Shown: positions 1 to 6,467 of the stretch, in pieces
Position numbering within the stretch: the stretch's first letter is position 1
How the letters are laid out: each line of letters begins with the position of its first letter
Source: an uncultured Christensenella sp.
GTDB taxonomy: Bacteria; Bacillota; Clostridia; Christensenellales; DTU072
Assembly: GCA_905210905.1 (NCBI GenBank)
Contig: CAJLYQ010000066.1
Span: 1-9,701, forward strand
DNA length: 9,701 nt
Reading direction: 5' to 3'
The notes under the pieces: generated by a model
What the model saw: the letters and a program-made list of their open reading frames with translations, nothing else
Databases searched by the model: none
What the model was told of the DNA's origin: nothing
Translations under genes and position numbers: made by a program

Positions 1-86
1 GGGTTGCAAGTACCTTTGCTCGCATTATAAGTAATAACTTTTGTCGTGCGATAGAATTTTACGCGTATTACACTCATTGCGATATA

Positions 87-138
87 GGGATGCAACGTCC
101 CACGTTGCCGTCCCACGTTGCCAACGCTCGGCGTTGCC
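87..138. repeat. Tandem 13-bp repeat and hairpin cluster
   Basis: Two perfect adjacent copies of CGTCCCACGTTGC lie at 96-108 and 109-121. The first copy forms the right arm of a perfect 7-bp hairpin, GCAACGT (92-98) with ACGTTGC (102-108), loop CCC. Just after, CAACGC (122-127) pairs with GCGTTG (131-136) around loop TCG. The octamer (A/G)CGTTGCC therefore occurs three times in 37 bases. No T-run follows on the plus strand, so this is not a standard terminator for a gene to the left. It could be a dispersed intergenic repeat of the REP type, or a structured element in a leader. The rest of 1-258 shows no gene; the AT-rich stretch 180-193 is the only promoter-like piece. Confidence 0.7.
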
Positions 139-145
139 AAAAAAA

Positions 146-193
146 TTGAGTTTGACCGCCCACAAACGGAAAAAGGGTGTATTATATATATAA
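146..193 (+). promoter_or_regulatory. Possible promoter of the hydrogenase operon
   Basis: The stretch contains overlapping -35-like boxes TTGAGT (146-151) and TTGACC (152-157), and an alternating AT tract with -10-like TATTAT (180-185). The spacing from TTGACC to TATTAT is 22 bases, too long for a normal sigma-A promoter, so the pairing is doubtful. It is listed because it is the best candidate between the hairpin cluster and the first hydrogenase-operon gene, whose AGGAGG ribosome binding site begins at 247. Confidence 0.25.
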
Positions 194-258
194 GGACAAG
201 CGAGCGGAGAGATTATATCGGTTGTTCTTCGGCTAAAAAAACCGTCAGGAGGTCAGTT

Positions 259-510
259 ATGGTTAAAATTACCGTATGTATAGGGAGTTCGTGTCACCTT
301 AAAGGATCGAGACAACTCGTAGAGCGGTTTCAGGCGCTTATTAAGGAAGCGAACAAATCGGACGAGATAGAACTTGCCGGGGCGTTTTGCATGGGTAAAT
401 GTGCGTCCGGCGGCGTTTCTACGATGGTTGACGGGGATTTCTTTGCGGTTAAGCCCGAAGAAGCGGACGAATTTTTTGCGACCAACGTACTTACGAGGGT
501 TGCGAAGTAA
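259..510 (+). CDS. Thioredoxin-like [2Fe-2S] ferredoxin (NuoE C-terminal-like)
   Basis: This 83-residue protein is probably a cytoplasmic electron carrier of the thioredoxin-like [2Fe-2S] ferredoxin family, related to the C-terminal domain of NuoE/HydC. The cluster ligands are visible as C7-x4-C12 near the N-terminus and C44-x3-C48 in the middle, the family pattern. It is much shorter than full NuoE (about 160 residues), lacking the N-terminal helical domain, so it is a stand-alone ferredoxin fold. The ATG at 259 was chosen because a perfect AGGAGG (247-252) sits 6 bases upstream and the Cys motif begins right after it. It leads the hydrogenase operon, 110 bases before the PAS hydrogenase, so it likely exchanges electrons with one of those hydrogenases. 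The partner is inferred. The gap 511-620 contains a weak hairpin (TCTCG 560-564 with CGAGA 576-580) that may cause partial termination or processing. Confidence 0.85.
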   Translation: MVKITVCIGSSCHLKGSRQLVERFQALIKEANKSDEIELAGAFCMGKCASGGVSTMVDGDFFAVKPEEADEFFATNVLTRVAK

Positions 511-620
511 AAAAAAGATAAACGGCGTAACGTCGAACTAAGCGAGGTTTTAACAAAAATCTCGTTCATTTTCGGCGAGAAAAACTTTTTAACGTACAAC
601 TAAAAAAGACGGGGTAAAAA

Positions 621-2315
621 ATGGAATTTCTCGATTTTAAGACCGCTCAATGTAAAGACTGTTTCAAGTGTTTGCACGAATGTCCGGTTAAGGCAATAAG
701 GTACGAAAATCATCAGGCGAAGATCATAGACGAGCGTTGTATACTTTGCGGACGGTGTACCGTCGTTTGTCCGCAGAACGCTAAGAGCGTACATTCGGAC
801 GTAGACAAGGTGGAAGAGATGATACTTTCGGGCGAGAAAGTCGTCGTTTCCGTCGCTCCGTCGTTTATCGCGAGTTTCGGTCTTACTTCGTTTACGCAAA
901 TGGAATCCGCGCTTAAAAAACTCGGATTTTTCTTTGCGGAAGAAACCGCCGTCGGAGCGAGAGAAGTTACGGAAGAGTACAAAAGACTTCTCGAAGAAGG
1001 CAAGTACGAGAACTTTATCACGAGCGCGTGCCCGGCGATAAACAAGATGATACAAATTTACTATCCGCAAGCGTTAAAATTCCTTGCGCCGGTCGCTTCG
1101 CCGATGGTTGCGCACGCGGAGATGCTGAAAAAGAGTTTTCCCGACGCAAAAATCATTTTCGTCGGACCGTGCATTGCGAAAAAGCGTGAGGCGAAAGAGA
1201 GTGGCATAATAGACGCGGTGCTTACCTTCGAAGAACTGCAAACGCTCTTTACGAAAAAGAATATCGACCCCAAAGCGGAAAGCGGCGTAATCGAAGGGGA
1301 AGAACTCGGCGTAAACGTTGCGAGATACTATCCGATTAACCGCGGTATCATAAAATCTTTCGTCGGACGTCCGGAGAATTACGAATACGTAGCGGTCGAC
1401 GGCGTGGGGAGAAGTTTCGAAGTACTCGAAGACATCGAGCATTTCAGCGGACTTTTTATTGAAATAAACTGTTGCGAATACGCCTGTATCAACGGACCGT
1501 GTTCGATAGCGACGGAAGGCGGCGCAATAAAAGCGAACGAGAGCGTTCGTAAATACGTTAAAAACTCGGTAAACAAACCCGAGCACAGAAAGAAAATCGA
1601 ACTTGACCTTACGGAAAAACACCCGTATATAGGAACGAGCGCAGGCACGCCGTGCGAGCGTGACATAAAGGCGGTTCTTGCCAGAACGGGGAAGAACAAA
1701 CCCGAAGACGAACTCAACTGCGGAGCGTGCGGATACGCAACCTGCCGTGACAAAGCGATAGCGGTTTTACGCGGATACGCCGACGTCGAGATGTGTCTGC
1801 CGTATATGAGAACGCGCGCCGAGTCGATGTCTTACGAAATTATACAAAATAGTCCGTACGGAATAATAGTTTTGGATAACGATTTGAAAATTATAGAGTA
1901 TAATAGCAGCGTAAGAAGTTTGTTGTCGATAGAAGAACGCGACGCAAAGGGTTGTTATGCGTACGACTGTTTCGACGCGAGCGAGTTCGTAATTGCGCAG
2001 AGCGCGAAGAACAGCGTAACGAAGAAGAAGATTCGTTTCGAGCGGAGCGGGCGTTATGCCGACGCTACGATTGTCAGAGTAGACGCGCAAAAGATAATGT
2101 TCGGTATTTTCCGCGACATTACCGACAGCGTTCAATACGGACAGAAAATAGACGAAATGAAGAGAGAAACGTTCGTTACGACGGACGAAGTAATTAAAAA
2201 ACAAATGAGAGTGGCGCAGGAGATCGCGTCCCTTTTGGGCGAGACCACTGCGGAAACCAAAGTCGCTTTGCTTAAACTGAAAAAGACGTTGCAGGCGACG
2301 GAAGGCGAGGATTAA
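621..2315 (+). CDS. PAS-domain [FeFe]-hydrogenase-like sensor (HydS/HfsB type)
   Basis: Probably a cytoplasmic H2 or redox sensor built on a hydrogenase. In order: two [4Fe-4S] sites (C11/C14/C17/C21 and C40/C43/C46/C50); an H-cluster domain (about 65-345); a further Fe-S motif C367-x2-C370-x4-C375-x16-C392; a PAS domain (about 405-505); and a helical, charged tail to residue 564. H-cluster motif 1 reads T134-S-A136-C137-P, motif 2 G182-P-C184-I-A-K-K-R-E190, and motif 3 C285-x3-C289 followed by INGP. All four cubane-ligand cysteines (137, 184, 285, 289) are present, but alanine replaces the proton-relay cysteine of catalytic enzymes and the GGG of motif 3 is missing. In the family this pattern goes with sensory, slow enzymes. 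The stop is 3 bases before the phosphatase start, so the two are translationally linked. A sensory role is inferred; residual catalysis is possible. The HfsB homologue in Thermoanaerobacterium belongs to a locus tied to H2 output, so a part in H2 production cannot be excluded. Confidence 0.9.
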   Translation: MEFLDFKTAQCKDCFKCLHECPVKAIRYENHQAKIIDERCILCGRCTVVCPQNAKSVHSDVDKVEEMILSGEKVVVSVAPSFIASFGLTSFTQMESALKKLGFFFAEETAVGAREVTEEYKRLLEEGKYENFITSACPAINKMIQIYYPQALKFLAPVASPMVAHAEMLKKSFPDAKIIFVGPCIAKKREAKESGIIDAVLTFEELQTLFTKKNIDPKAESGVIEGEELGVNVARYYPINRGIIKSFVGRPENYEYVAVDGVGRSFEVLEDIEHFSGLFIEINCCEYACINGPCSIATEGGAIKANESVRKYVKNSVNKPEHRKKIELDLTEKHPYIGTSAGTPCERDIKAVLARTGKNKPEDELNCGACGYATCRDKAIAVLRGYADVEMCLPYMRTRAESMSYEIIQNSPYGIIVLDNDLKIIEYNSSVRSLLSIEERDAKGCYAYDCFDASEFVIAQSAKNSVTKKKIRFERSGRYADATIVRVDAQKIMFGIFRDITDSVQYGQKIDEMKRETFVTTDEVIKKQMRVAQEIASLLGETTAETKVALLKLKKTLQATEGED

Positions 2316-2318
2316 AGT

Positions 2319-3479
2319 ATGGAACTGTTTCTCGAAAGCGGATACACTTCGCTCAACAAGAAAGGCGAAGAACTTTGCGGGGATAAAGTAGAGTGCGTGA
2401 CGGTAGGCGACTACACCACGCTCGTTTTGGCGGACGGAATGGGAAGCGGCGTTAAAGCCAACATTCTTTCCACGCTTACGTCTAAAATTCTTTGCACGAT
2501 GGTAAGCGAAGGGATATCGATGGAAGAGTGTATAGAAACCATCGTACAGACCCTGCCCGTATGCAAAGTGCGCGGCGTGGCGTATTCCACGTTTTCGGTA
2601 ATTCACGTCAACAGTAAAGGCGAAGGGTATTTATTCGAGTTCGACAACCCGGACGCAATCTACTACCACGACGGAAAATGCCGTGACTTTGAAAGAAAAG
2701 AATACAGCGTGCTAGGCAAAAAGATTTACGTAGCCGACCTGAAACTCGTTAAAGACGACGTTATCATCGTTATGAGCGACGGCGTTATTCACGCCGGGAT
2801 AGGAATGTTGCTTAACTTAGGGTGGCTCAGAAAAGACGTAATCGAGCATCTTAACCGCACGATAGAAAAGGGAATGACCGCTAAGTGCATAGCGTGTATG
2901 CTTGCCGGCGCGTGCAACGACCTTTATATGGATCAACCCGGCGACGACACCACGGTGGCGGCAGTCAGAATAAGAGAAGTTCTTAAAGTTAAACTAATGG
3001 TCGGACCGCCCGTCGATAAATCGAAAGACGATTTTTACGTCGCGAGGTTTATGGAAGGGGAAGGGAAAAAGGTGGTATGCGGCGGCACGAGCAGTATGAT
3101 AGTGTCGCGGTATCTTAAAGAAGAAGTCAAAGCGGACTGGGATTTCCCGGACAAGGACGTTCCGCCGATAGGACATATAAAAGGCATAGACCTTACGACC
3201 GAAGGGGTGCTTACGCTGAGAAAACTTCTCGAATACAGCGAAAAGTACCTTTCCACGAGCGACCTGTCGCCGAAATATTACAAGAAAAAAGACGGGGCGA
3301 GTTTGCTTGCGGATATGCTGTTCGTGCAGGCGACCCACGTCACGTTTTACGTCGGACAGGGGATAAACGCCGCTCATCAGGGCTTGCCTATCGACATCAC
3401 GATGAAACTTAAACTTGTGGAAAGTTTAACGCAAAATTTAAGAAAAATGGGTAAAGTTGTGGAAGTTTACTACGACTAA
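2319..3479 (+). CDS. SpoIIE-type PPM serine/threonine phosphatase with unassigned C-terminal domain
   Basis: A 386-residue cytoplasmic protein. Residues about 1-220 form a PPM/SpoIIE phosphatase domain, which removes phosphate from Ser/Thr of partner proteins with two metal ions. The metal-binding motifs are visible: CGD (D22), LADGMGSG (D39), MSDG (D154) and GDDTT (D209, D210). Residues about 225-386 resemble nothing I can name; they contain C254-GGTSS and end in a charged helix-rich segment. No transmembrane segment or signal peptide is evident. The start follows a GAGG (2307-2310) lying inside the end of the upstream gene, so translation is probably coupled to that of the PAS hydrogenase. 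The most direct reading of the context is that the hydrogenase sensor controls this phosphatase, or that the phosphatase is the output of H2 sensing. The substrate is unknown; no anti-sigma or anti-anti-sigma gene is in the window. Confidence 0.88.
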   Translation: MELFLESGYTSLNKKGEELCGDKVECVTVGDYTTLVLADGMGSGVKANILSTLTSKILCTMVSEGISMEECIETIVQTLPVCKVRGVAYSTFSVIHVNSKGEGYLFEFDNPDAIYYHDGKCRDFERKEYSVLGKKIYVADLKLVKDDVIIVMSDGVIHAGIGMLLNLGWLRKDVIEHLNRTIEKGMTAKCIACMLAGACNDLYMDQPGDDTTVAAVRIREVLKVKLMVGPPVDKSKDDFYVARFMEGEGKKVVCGGTSSMIVSRYLKEEVKADWDFPDKDVPPIGHIKGIDLTTEGVLTLRKLLEYSEKYLSTSDLSPKYYKKKDGASLLADMLFVQATHVTFYVGQGINAAHQGLPIDITMKLKLVESLTQNLRKMGKVVEVYYD

Positions 3480-3490
3480 AAGGATGGATA

Positions 3491-4930
3491 ATGAATACTT
3501 TTGACACAAAGGTACAATACCTGAAATACCGCGTGCTTAGAGAAGTCGCCAAACACGCGTGGAAAGACGACTTGTGGGAAACGATTATCGATATTCCGAA
3601 AGAAATCGTGCCCGGGAGAGTTCCGACAATGCGTTGCTGCGTATATAAAGAACGCGCAATTCTCTCGGAAAGAGTTAAACTCGCGACAGGCGGAAACAAG
3701 CAAAACCCCAACGTAATCGAAGTCATCGACATAGCGTGCGACGACTGCCCGGCAGGCGGATACGAAATAACCAACGCTTGCAGAGGCTGCCTTGCGCACA
3801 GATGTATGGACGCTTGCAGAAAAGGCGCGATTACGCTCGATCACAACCAGAAAGCGCATATCGACAAATCGAAATGCGTCGAGTGCGGAATGTGCGCCAA
3901 AGTTTGTCCCTATTCCGCTATCATAAACAGTAAACGTCCGTGCCAGAACTCCTGCAAAGTCAAGGCGATCTCGATGAGCGAAGAAAAGGCGGCTAAAATA
4001 AACAACGACAAGTGTATACAGTGCGGCGCGTGCGTTTATCAATGCCCGTTCGGCGCGATAAGCGACAAGTCCTTTATTCTTAACGTCATCGATATGATAA
4101 AGAAAAGCGACGGCAACAAGAAATACAAAGTCTACGCCGTCATCGCTCCGTCTATAGCCGGACAGTTTAACCAGGTTAAACTCGGTCAGGTGGTCGCAGG
4201 AATAAAAGAACTCGGATTTTTCAGCGTGGTAGAAGCCGCTCTCGGCGCGGATATGGTAGCGATGAAAGAATCCGCCGAACTCGCCGAAAAAGGTTTCGTC
4301 ACAAGTTCTTGCTGCCCCGCTTTCGTTAAGTTCGTGGAAAACGAATTCCCGCAACTCAAAGACAAAATAAGCACCAACCTGTCCCCGATGGCAACGATAG
4401 CGAAATACATCAAATCGACGGATAAGGACGCCAAAATCGTGTTTATAGGACCCTGTACCGCGAAGAAAGCCGAATTCCAAAAGAAAACCGTCCGTCCGTA
4501 TATCGACTCGGTAATCACCTTTGAAGAACTTCAGGCGCTGCTTGACAGCAGAGAAATAGAACTCGCGTCCCTTAAAGAAGAAGTCTTGGACAACGCGTCG
4601 TACTTTGGTAGAATCTTCGCGCGCAGCGGCGGTCTAAGCGACGCGGTAAGACAAGGAATAAAGGAAAACGGCATAGTAGGGTTCGAATATAAACCGGTAG
4701 TTTGCGACGGTATAGAGCAATGCAAAATCGCCTTGCTTAAAGCGTCGAAAGGTATCTCCGACGGCAACTTCATCGAAGGTATGGCTTGCGTAAGCGGTTG
4801 TATCGGCGGCGCAGGCTGTCTTACCCACGGCGAAAAGAACCGCCGCGACGTAGATAAATACGGAATGGAAGCGTACGAAAAAACGATTTCCGACGCAATC
4901 GGCGTTCTGCCCGGACACAAGGAAGAATAA
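3491..4930 (+). CDS. [FeFe] hydrogenase with N-terminal [4Fe-4S] clusters (HfsD-like)
   Basis: Likely the catalytic, H2-evolving member of the cluster, reducing protons with electrons from ferredoxin in the cytoplasm (479 residues). The N-terminal 200 residues are cysteine-rich: C83-x2-C86, C97-x2-C100-x4-C105-x3-C109, a classic site C129/C132/C135/C139-P, C151-x3-C155, and a second classic site C175/C178/C181/C185-P. The H-cluster domain follows: motif 1 S273-C274-C275-P, motif 2 G320-P-C322-x2-K-K-x-E328, motif 3 M431-A-C433-x3-C437-x-G-G. Unlike the PAS protein upstream, it keeps both cysteines of motif 1, including the proton-relay residue C274. The ATG at 3491 has AGGA (3481-3484) 6 bases upstream and lies 11 bases after the phosphatase stop. 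It is the last gene of the operon. The maturases HydE, HydF and HydG are not in the window. In vivo direction and partner (possibly the small [2Fe-2S] protein) are inferred. Confidence 0.9.
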   Translation: MNTFDTKVQYLKYRVLREVAKHAWKDDLWETIIDIPKEIVPGRVPTMRCCVYKERAILSERVKLATGGNKQNPNVIEVIDIACDDCPAGGYEITNACRGCLAHRCMDACRKGAITLDHNQKAHIDKSKCVECGMCAKVCPYSAIINSKRPCQNSCKVKAISMSEEKAAKINNDKCIQCGACVYQCPFGAISDKSFILNVIDMIKKSDGNKKYKVYAVIAPSIAGQFNQVKLGQVVAGIKELGFFSVVEAALGADMVAMKESAELAEKGFVTSSCCPAFVKFVENEFPQLKDKISTNLSPMATIAKYIKSTDKDAKIVFIGPCTAKKAEFQKKTVRPYIDSVITFEELQALLDSREIELASLKEEVLDNASYFGRIFARSGGLSDAVRQGIKENGIVGFEYKPVVCDGIEQCKIALLKASKGISDGNFIEGMACVSGCIGGAGCLTHGEKNRRDVDKYGMEAYEKTISDAIGVLPGHKEE

Positions 4931-4958
4931 TAAAATTCGTTTACTTAATGCTAAACCG

Positions 4959-4990
4959 AGCGCAGACGAAGCCGCCTGCGCTTATTTTTT
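4959..4990 (+). terminator. Intrinsic terminator of the hydrogenase operon
   Basis: AGCGCAG (4959-4965) pairs with CTGCGCT (4976-4982) around a 10-base loop, followed by a T-rich run to 4990. It sits 28 bases after the stop of the last hydrogenase gene. Confidence 0.85.
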
Positions 4991-5024
4991 GCCCTTTTAT
5001 AAATTACGGACGACAATACGGGCG

Positions 5025-5063
5025 ATAAAGTGATTGACTTTATTAAGGTAAAGTGATAAACTT
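5025..5063. promoter_or_regulatory. Duplicated operator dyad over the yerC-like promoter
   Basis: Two copies of a 13-bp imperfect dyad of form AAGT-N5-ACTT are present: AAGTGATTGACTT (5028-5040) and AAGTGATAAACTT (5051-5063), 23 bp apart. The first extends to a perfect 7-bp inverted repeat, ATAAAGT (5025-5031) and ACTTTAT (5037-5043). One copy covers the -35 box and the other the -10 box, the arrangement expected for a repressor site. A further ACTT-N6-AAGT pairing (5060-5073) overlaps the second copy. Autoregulation by the downstream TrpR-like protein is an inference; the site does not contain the CTAG core of the E. coli TrpR operator. Confidence 0.6.
5034..5062 (+). promoter_or_regulatory. 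Promoter of the YerC-like regulator gene
   Basis: TTGACT (5034-5039) and TAAACT (5057-5062) are separated by exactly 17 bases, with an extended -10 TGA at 5054-5056. Transcription would begin near 5069, giving a leader of about 20 bases that holds the ribosome binding site AAAGGA. Confidence 0.8.
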
Positions 5064-5089
5064 GTGACAAAGTGGAAAGGAAGAAGGAA

Positions 5090-5383
5090 ATGGACGTAAT
5101 ATTCGATAACGAAGGCGCGAGACTTCTTATGCAGGCGATTGTCCGGACGGACAACCTGGACGACTGCAAAAAACTTCTCGAAGACCTTATGTCGTACAAA
5201 GAAATCATAGATATGTCGCAAAGAATGGAAGTGGTTAAACTTCTCAGACAAAATATGCCGTATACCGAGATATGCGAAAAAACGGGCGCAAGCACCGCAA
5301 CCATATCGAGAGTAAACAAGTGCTACGTTTACGGTAACGGCGGATATAAAAAGGTTTTCGATAAAATAGAAAACAATAAATAA
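5090..5383 (+). CDS. yerC: YerC/YecD-family TrpR-like DNA-binding protein
   Basis: A 97-residue all-helical protein of the TrpR superfamily, YerC/YecD branch, expected to bind DNA as a dimer through a helix-turn-helix. The helix-turn-helix is visible near the C-terminal half, with the family signature GASTATISRV as recognition helix, followed by the usual short YGNGGY segment. Length matches the family (about 95-105). The ATG at 5090 is preferred to the in-frame GTG at 5072, because AAAGGA (5076-5081) lies 8 bases before the ATG, while nothing like a ribosome binding site precedes the GTG. The gene is a single-gene unit, with its own promoter, the terminator of the hydrogenase operon before it and its own after it. 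The target in this branch is poorly known and ligand-binding residues for tryptophan are not assumed. The paired dyads at its promoter suggest self-control. Confidence 0.88.
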   Translation: MDVIFDNEGARLLMQAIVRTDNLDDCKKLLEDLMSYKEIIDMSQRMEVVKLLRQNMPYTEICEKTGASTATISRVNKCYVYGNGGYKKVFDKIENNK

Positions 5384-5419
5384 TAACCTTTTTTACGACG
5401 AAAGAAATTCGAAAAAATC

Positions 5420-5441
5420 AATCCGCTTGCGGATTTTTTTT
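5420..5441 (+). terminator. Intrinsic terminator of the YerC-like gene
   Basis: AATCCG (5420-5425) pairs with CGGATT (5430-5435) around loop CTTG, followed by an unbroken T-run to 5441. It lies 36 bases after the stop. Confidence 0.85.
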
Positions 5442-5502
5442 CGTTAAAAACGCAATAAGAAAAAATATATTTTTTTAACGAAACAAACAAAAACGAGAAC
5501 GC

Positions 5503-5548
5503 AAAAACGCGCCGAATTTTCGCAAAAAATACGAAAAGGCGCGTTTTT
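5503..5548 (-). terminator. Long terminator hairpin, probably bidirectional
   Basis: An 11-bp perfect stem, AAAAACGCGCC (5503-5513) with GGCGCGTTTTT (5538-5548), is extended inward by TTTTCG (5517-5522) with CGAAAA (5532-5537) after a 3-base bulge. On the minus strand it ends transcripts of the membrane-protein gene, whose stop lies 26 bases away; on the plus strand it also ends in T's and would catch readthrough from the regulator gene. Confidence 0.85.
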
Positions 5549-5573
5549 TTATTAAATTTTATCGAAAAACGAG

Positions 5574-6395
5574 TTATTTTTCTTCGCCGTTTGTCCGATC
5601 GACGGGCGGTTCGGTCACGTCGGCGGTTTGTTCGTTCGCGTCGGCGGTTCGTTCGGTTTTGTCCGATTTTGGTTTTCTTTCTATAAGACGGGCGAATTTC
5701 GGCATAAGGGGAGTCGGATCGAAGAATTTATCGAGCAGAATACCGAAGAGTTTTATCAGCGGCGCGTTGATGAACGTGGTTATCAGCGTCGCAAGGCCGA
5801 TACTGTGATAGGATTCGGCGTAAATTTTCGACCAGTCGAAAGTTTTTACGTCGCCGAACAACGAGAGCGCGAGGATAGCCGAAAGGAGCAGACAGCACAC
5901 GTCGTATATCCATTTGACTTTCGTCACGGATTTTTTATAGGTTGCGGACACTTCGGCGACGAAGAGTTCGTGAATTTGCAAAGGGAAGTAGGTGCGGAAG
6001 TAGCACGCGACGCCGAAAGAAACGCAAACGTCGCCGAGCAAGAGAATCAGCCAGTTGAGCGCGACGCTCGAAAGCGGTTCTATCCCGATGATAAGTATCC
6101 ATAAATCCAGACAATAGCCGTACAGTACCGCCACGGCGAAAGCGAGCAGATATCGCCAGTCGAATTTTCTTACCACGATACAAAGGATAATCAGAATCGC
6201 GCCTTGCGTAAGGTACTCGGTTACGCCTACGGAGAAGAACGAACTCAGCGGATGCAAAAACTCTTGCAGTATAAAAGTAGGCGCGGCGATCATACTCACG
6301 CCCAAGCCGCTTTTCTTGCAAAGGCACACGCCGAGCGACATAAAAATCATTCCGAGTAGCCACATAAGTTCGGACGTTTTTTTAATCTTTTTCAT
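5574..6395 (-). CDS. YczE/DUF6198-like integral membrane protein
   Basis: A 273-residue membrane protein of the YczE/YitT-like group, function not established. About six hydrophobic segments are visible: roughly residues 10-26, 62-75, 82-104, 111-133, 163-181 and 199-222. Family-like motifs are GLGVSMIAAP (30-39) after the first segment, FPLQIHE (137-143) and a FINAPLI segment near 209-215. The C-terminal 50 residues are hydrophilic and end in three 7-residue near-repeats (248-268: ERTADAN, EQTADVT, EPPVDRT), a probably disordered tail not needed for the fold. The ATG has AAAGGA about 9 bases upstream on the minus strand. It follows the GH5 gene after 61 bases with a hairpin between, so it may be transcribed by partial readthrough from that gene; I saw no good promoter of its own. 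A transport role would be a guess. Confidence 0.75.
   Translation of the reverse strand: MKKIKKTSELMWLLGMIFMSLGVCLCKKSGLGVSMIAAPTFILQEFLHPLSSFFSVGVTEYLTQGAILIILCIVVRKFDWRYLLAFAVAVLYGYCLDLWILIIGIEPLSSVALNWLILLLGDVCVSFGVACYFRTYFPLQIHELFVAEVSATYKKSVTKVKWIYDVCCLLLSAILALSLFGDVKTFDWSKIYAESYHSIGLATLITTFINAPLIKLFGILLDKFFDPTPLMPKFARLIERKPKSDKTERTADANEQTADVTEPPVDRTNGEEK
5592..5654 (-). repeat. Three degenerate 21-bp repeats in the membrane-protein tail
   Basis: Three in-frame 21-bp units (5592-5612, 5613-5633, 5634-5654) encode the heptads EPPVDRT, EQTADVT and ERTADAN. The two higher-coordinate units are the most alike (both contain GTCGGCGGTT on the plus strand). Such an array can change length by replication slippage without breaking the frame. 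Confidence 0.7.
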
Positions 6396-6441
6396 AAACC
6401 TTTTTCCTTTATAATTTTTTTACGCAACAATTTCCCGTAAC

Positions 6442-6467
6442 AAAACGAAAGCCGCTTTATGCGGCTT
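6442..6467 (-). terminator. Hairpin spanning the GH5 stop codon; weak terminator
   Basis: On the minus strand a perfect 7-bp stem AAGCCGC/GCGGCTT (6461-6467 with 6449-6455) encloses loop ATAAA (6456-6460), which contains the TAA stop of the GH5 gene. The following T-tract is short and broken (TTT-CG-TTTT). It probably attenuates rather than fully ends transcription into the membrane-protein gene, and a terminating ribosome would cover it. Confidence 0.6.

Noticed and set aside
24..29. TATAAT on the minus strand, possible promoter of a gene leaving the left edge
   Set aside because: No acceptable -35 box lies 16-18 bases upstream and no gene is visible to the left.
3..149. Open plus-strand frame from 3 to a TGA at 147-149, possible tail of an upstream gene
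   Set aside because: It crosses the repeat element, its codon use is unlike the neighbours and the translated sequence resembles nothing known. It is probably open by chance, though a gene end cannot be excluded.
118..258. Upstream extension of the small [2Fe-2S] protein from a TTG at 118
   Set aside because: The extension runs through the hairpin cluster, has no ribosome binding site and adds residues foreign to the family. The ATG at 259 has a perfect AGGAGG and begins right at the fold.
540..560. Rex-like half site TTAACAA upstream of the PAS hydrogenase gene
   Set aside because: Only one half matches; the partner TTGTTAA is missing at the required spacing.
1767..2606. Long antisense open frames opposite the hydrogenase operon
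   Set aside because: They are mirror frames of well-supported genes, cross gene boundaries, and encode Arg/Phe/Tyr-rich sequence with no recognisable motif.
5072..5089. GTG start giving the YerC-like protein six more residues
   Set aside because: No ribosome binding site precedes it, and it would place the start within the AAAGGA region that serves the ATG at 5090.
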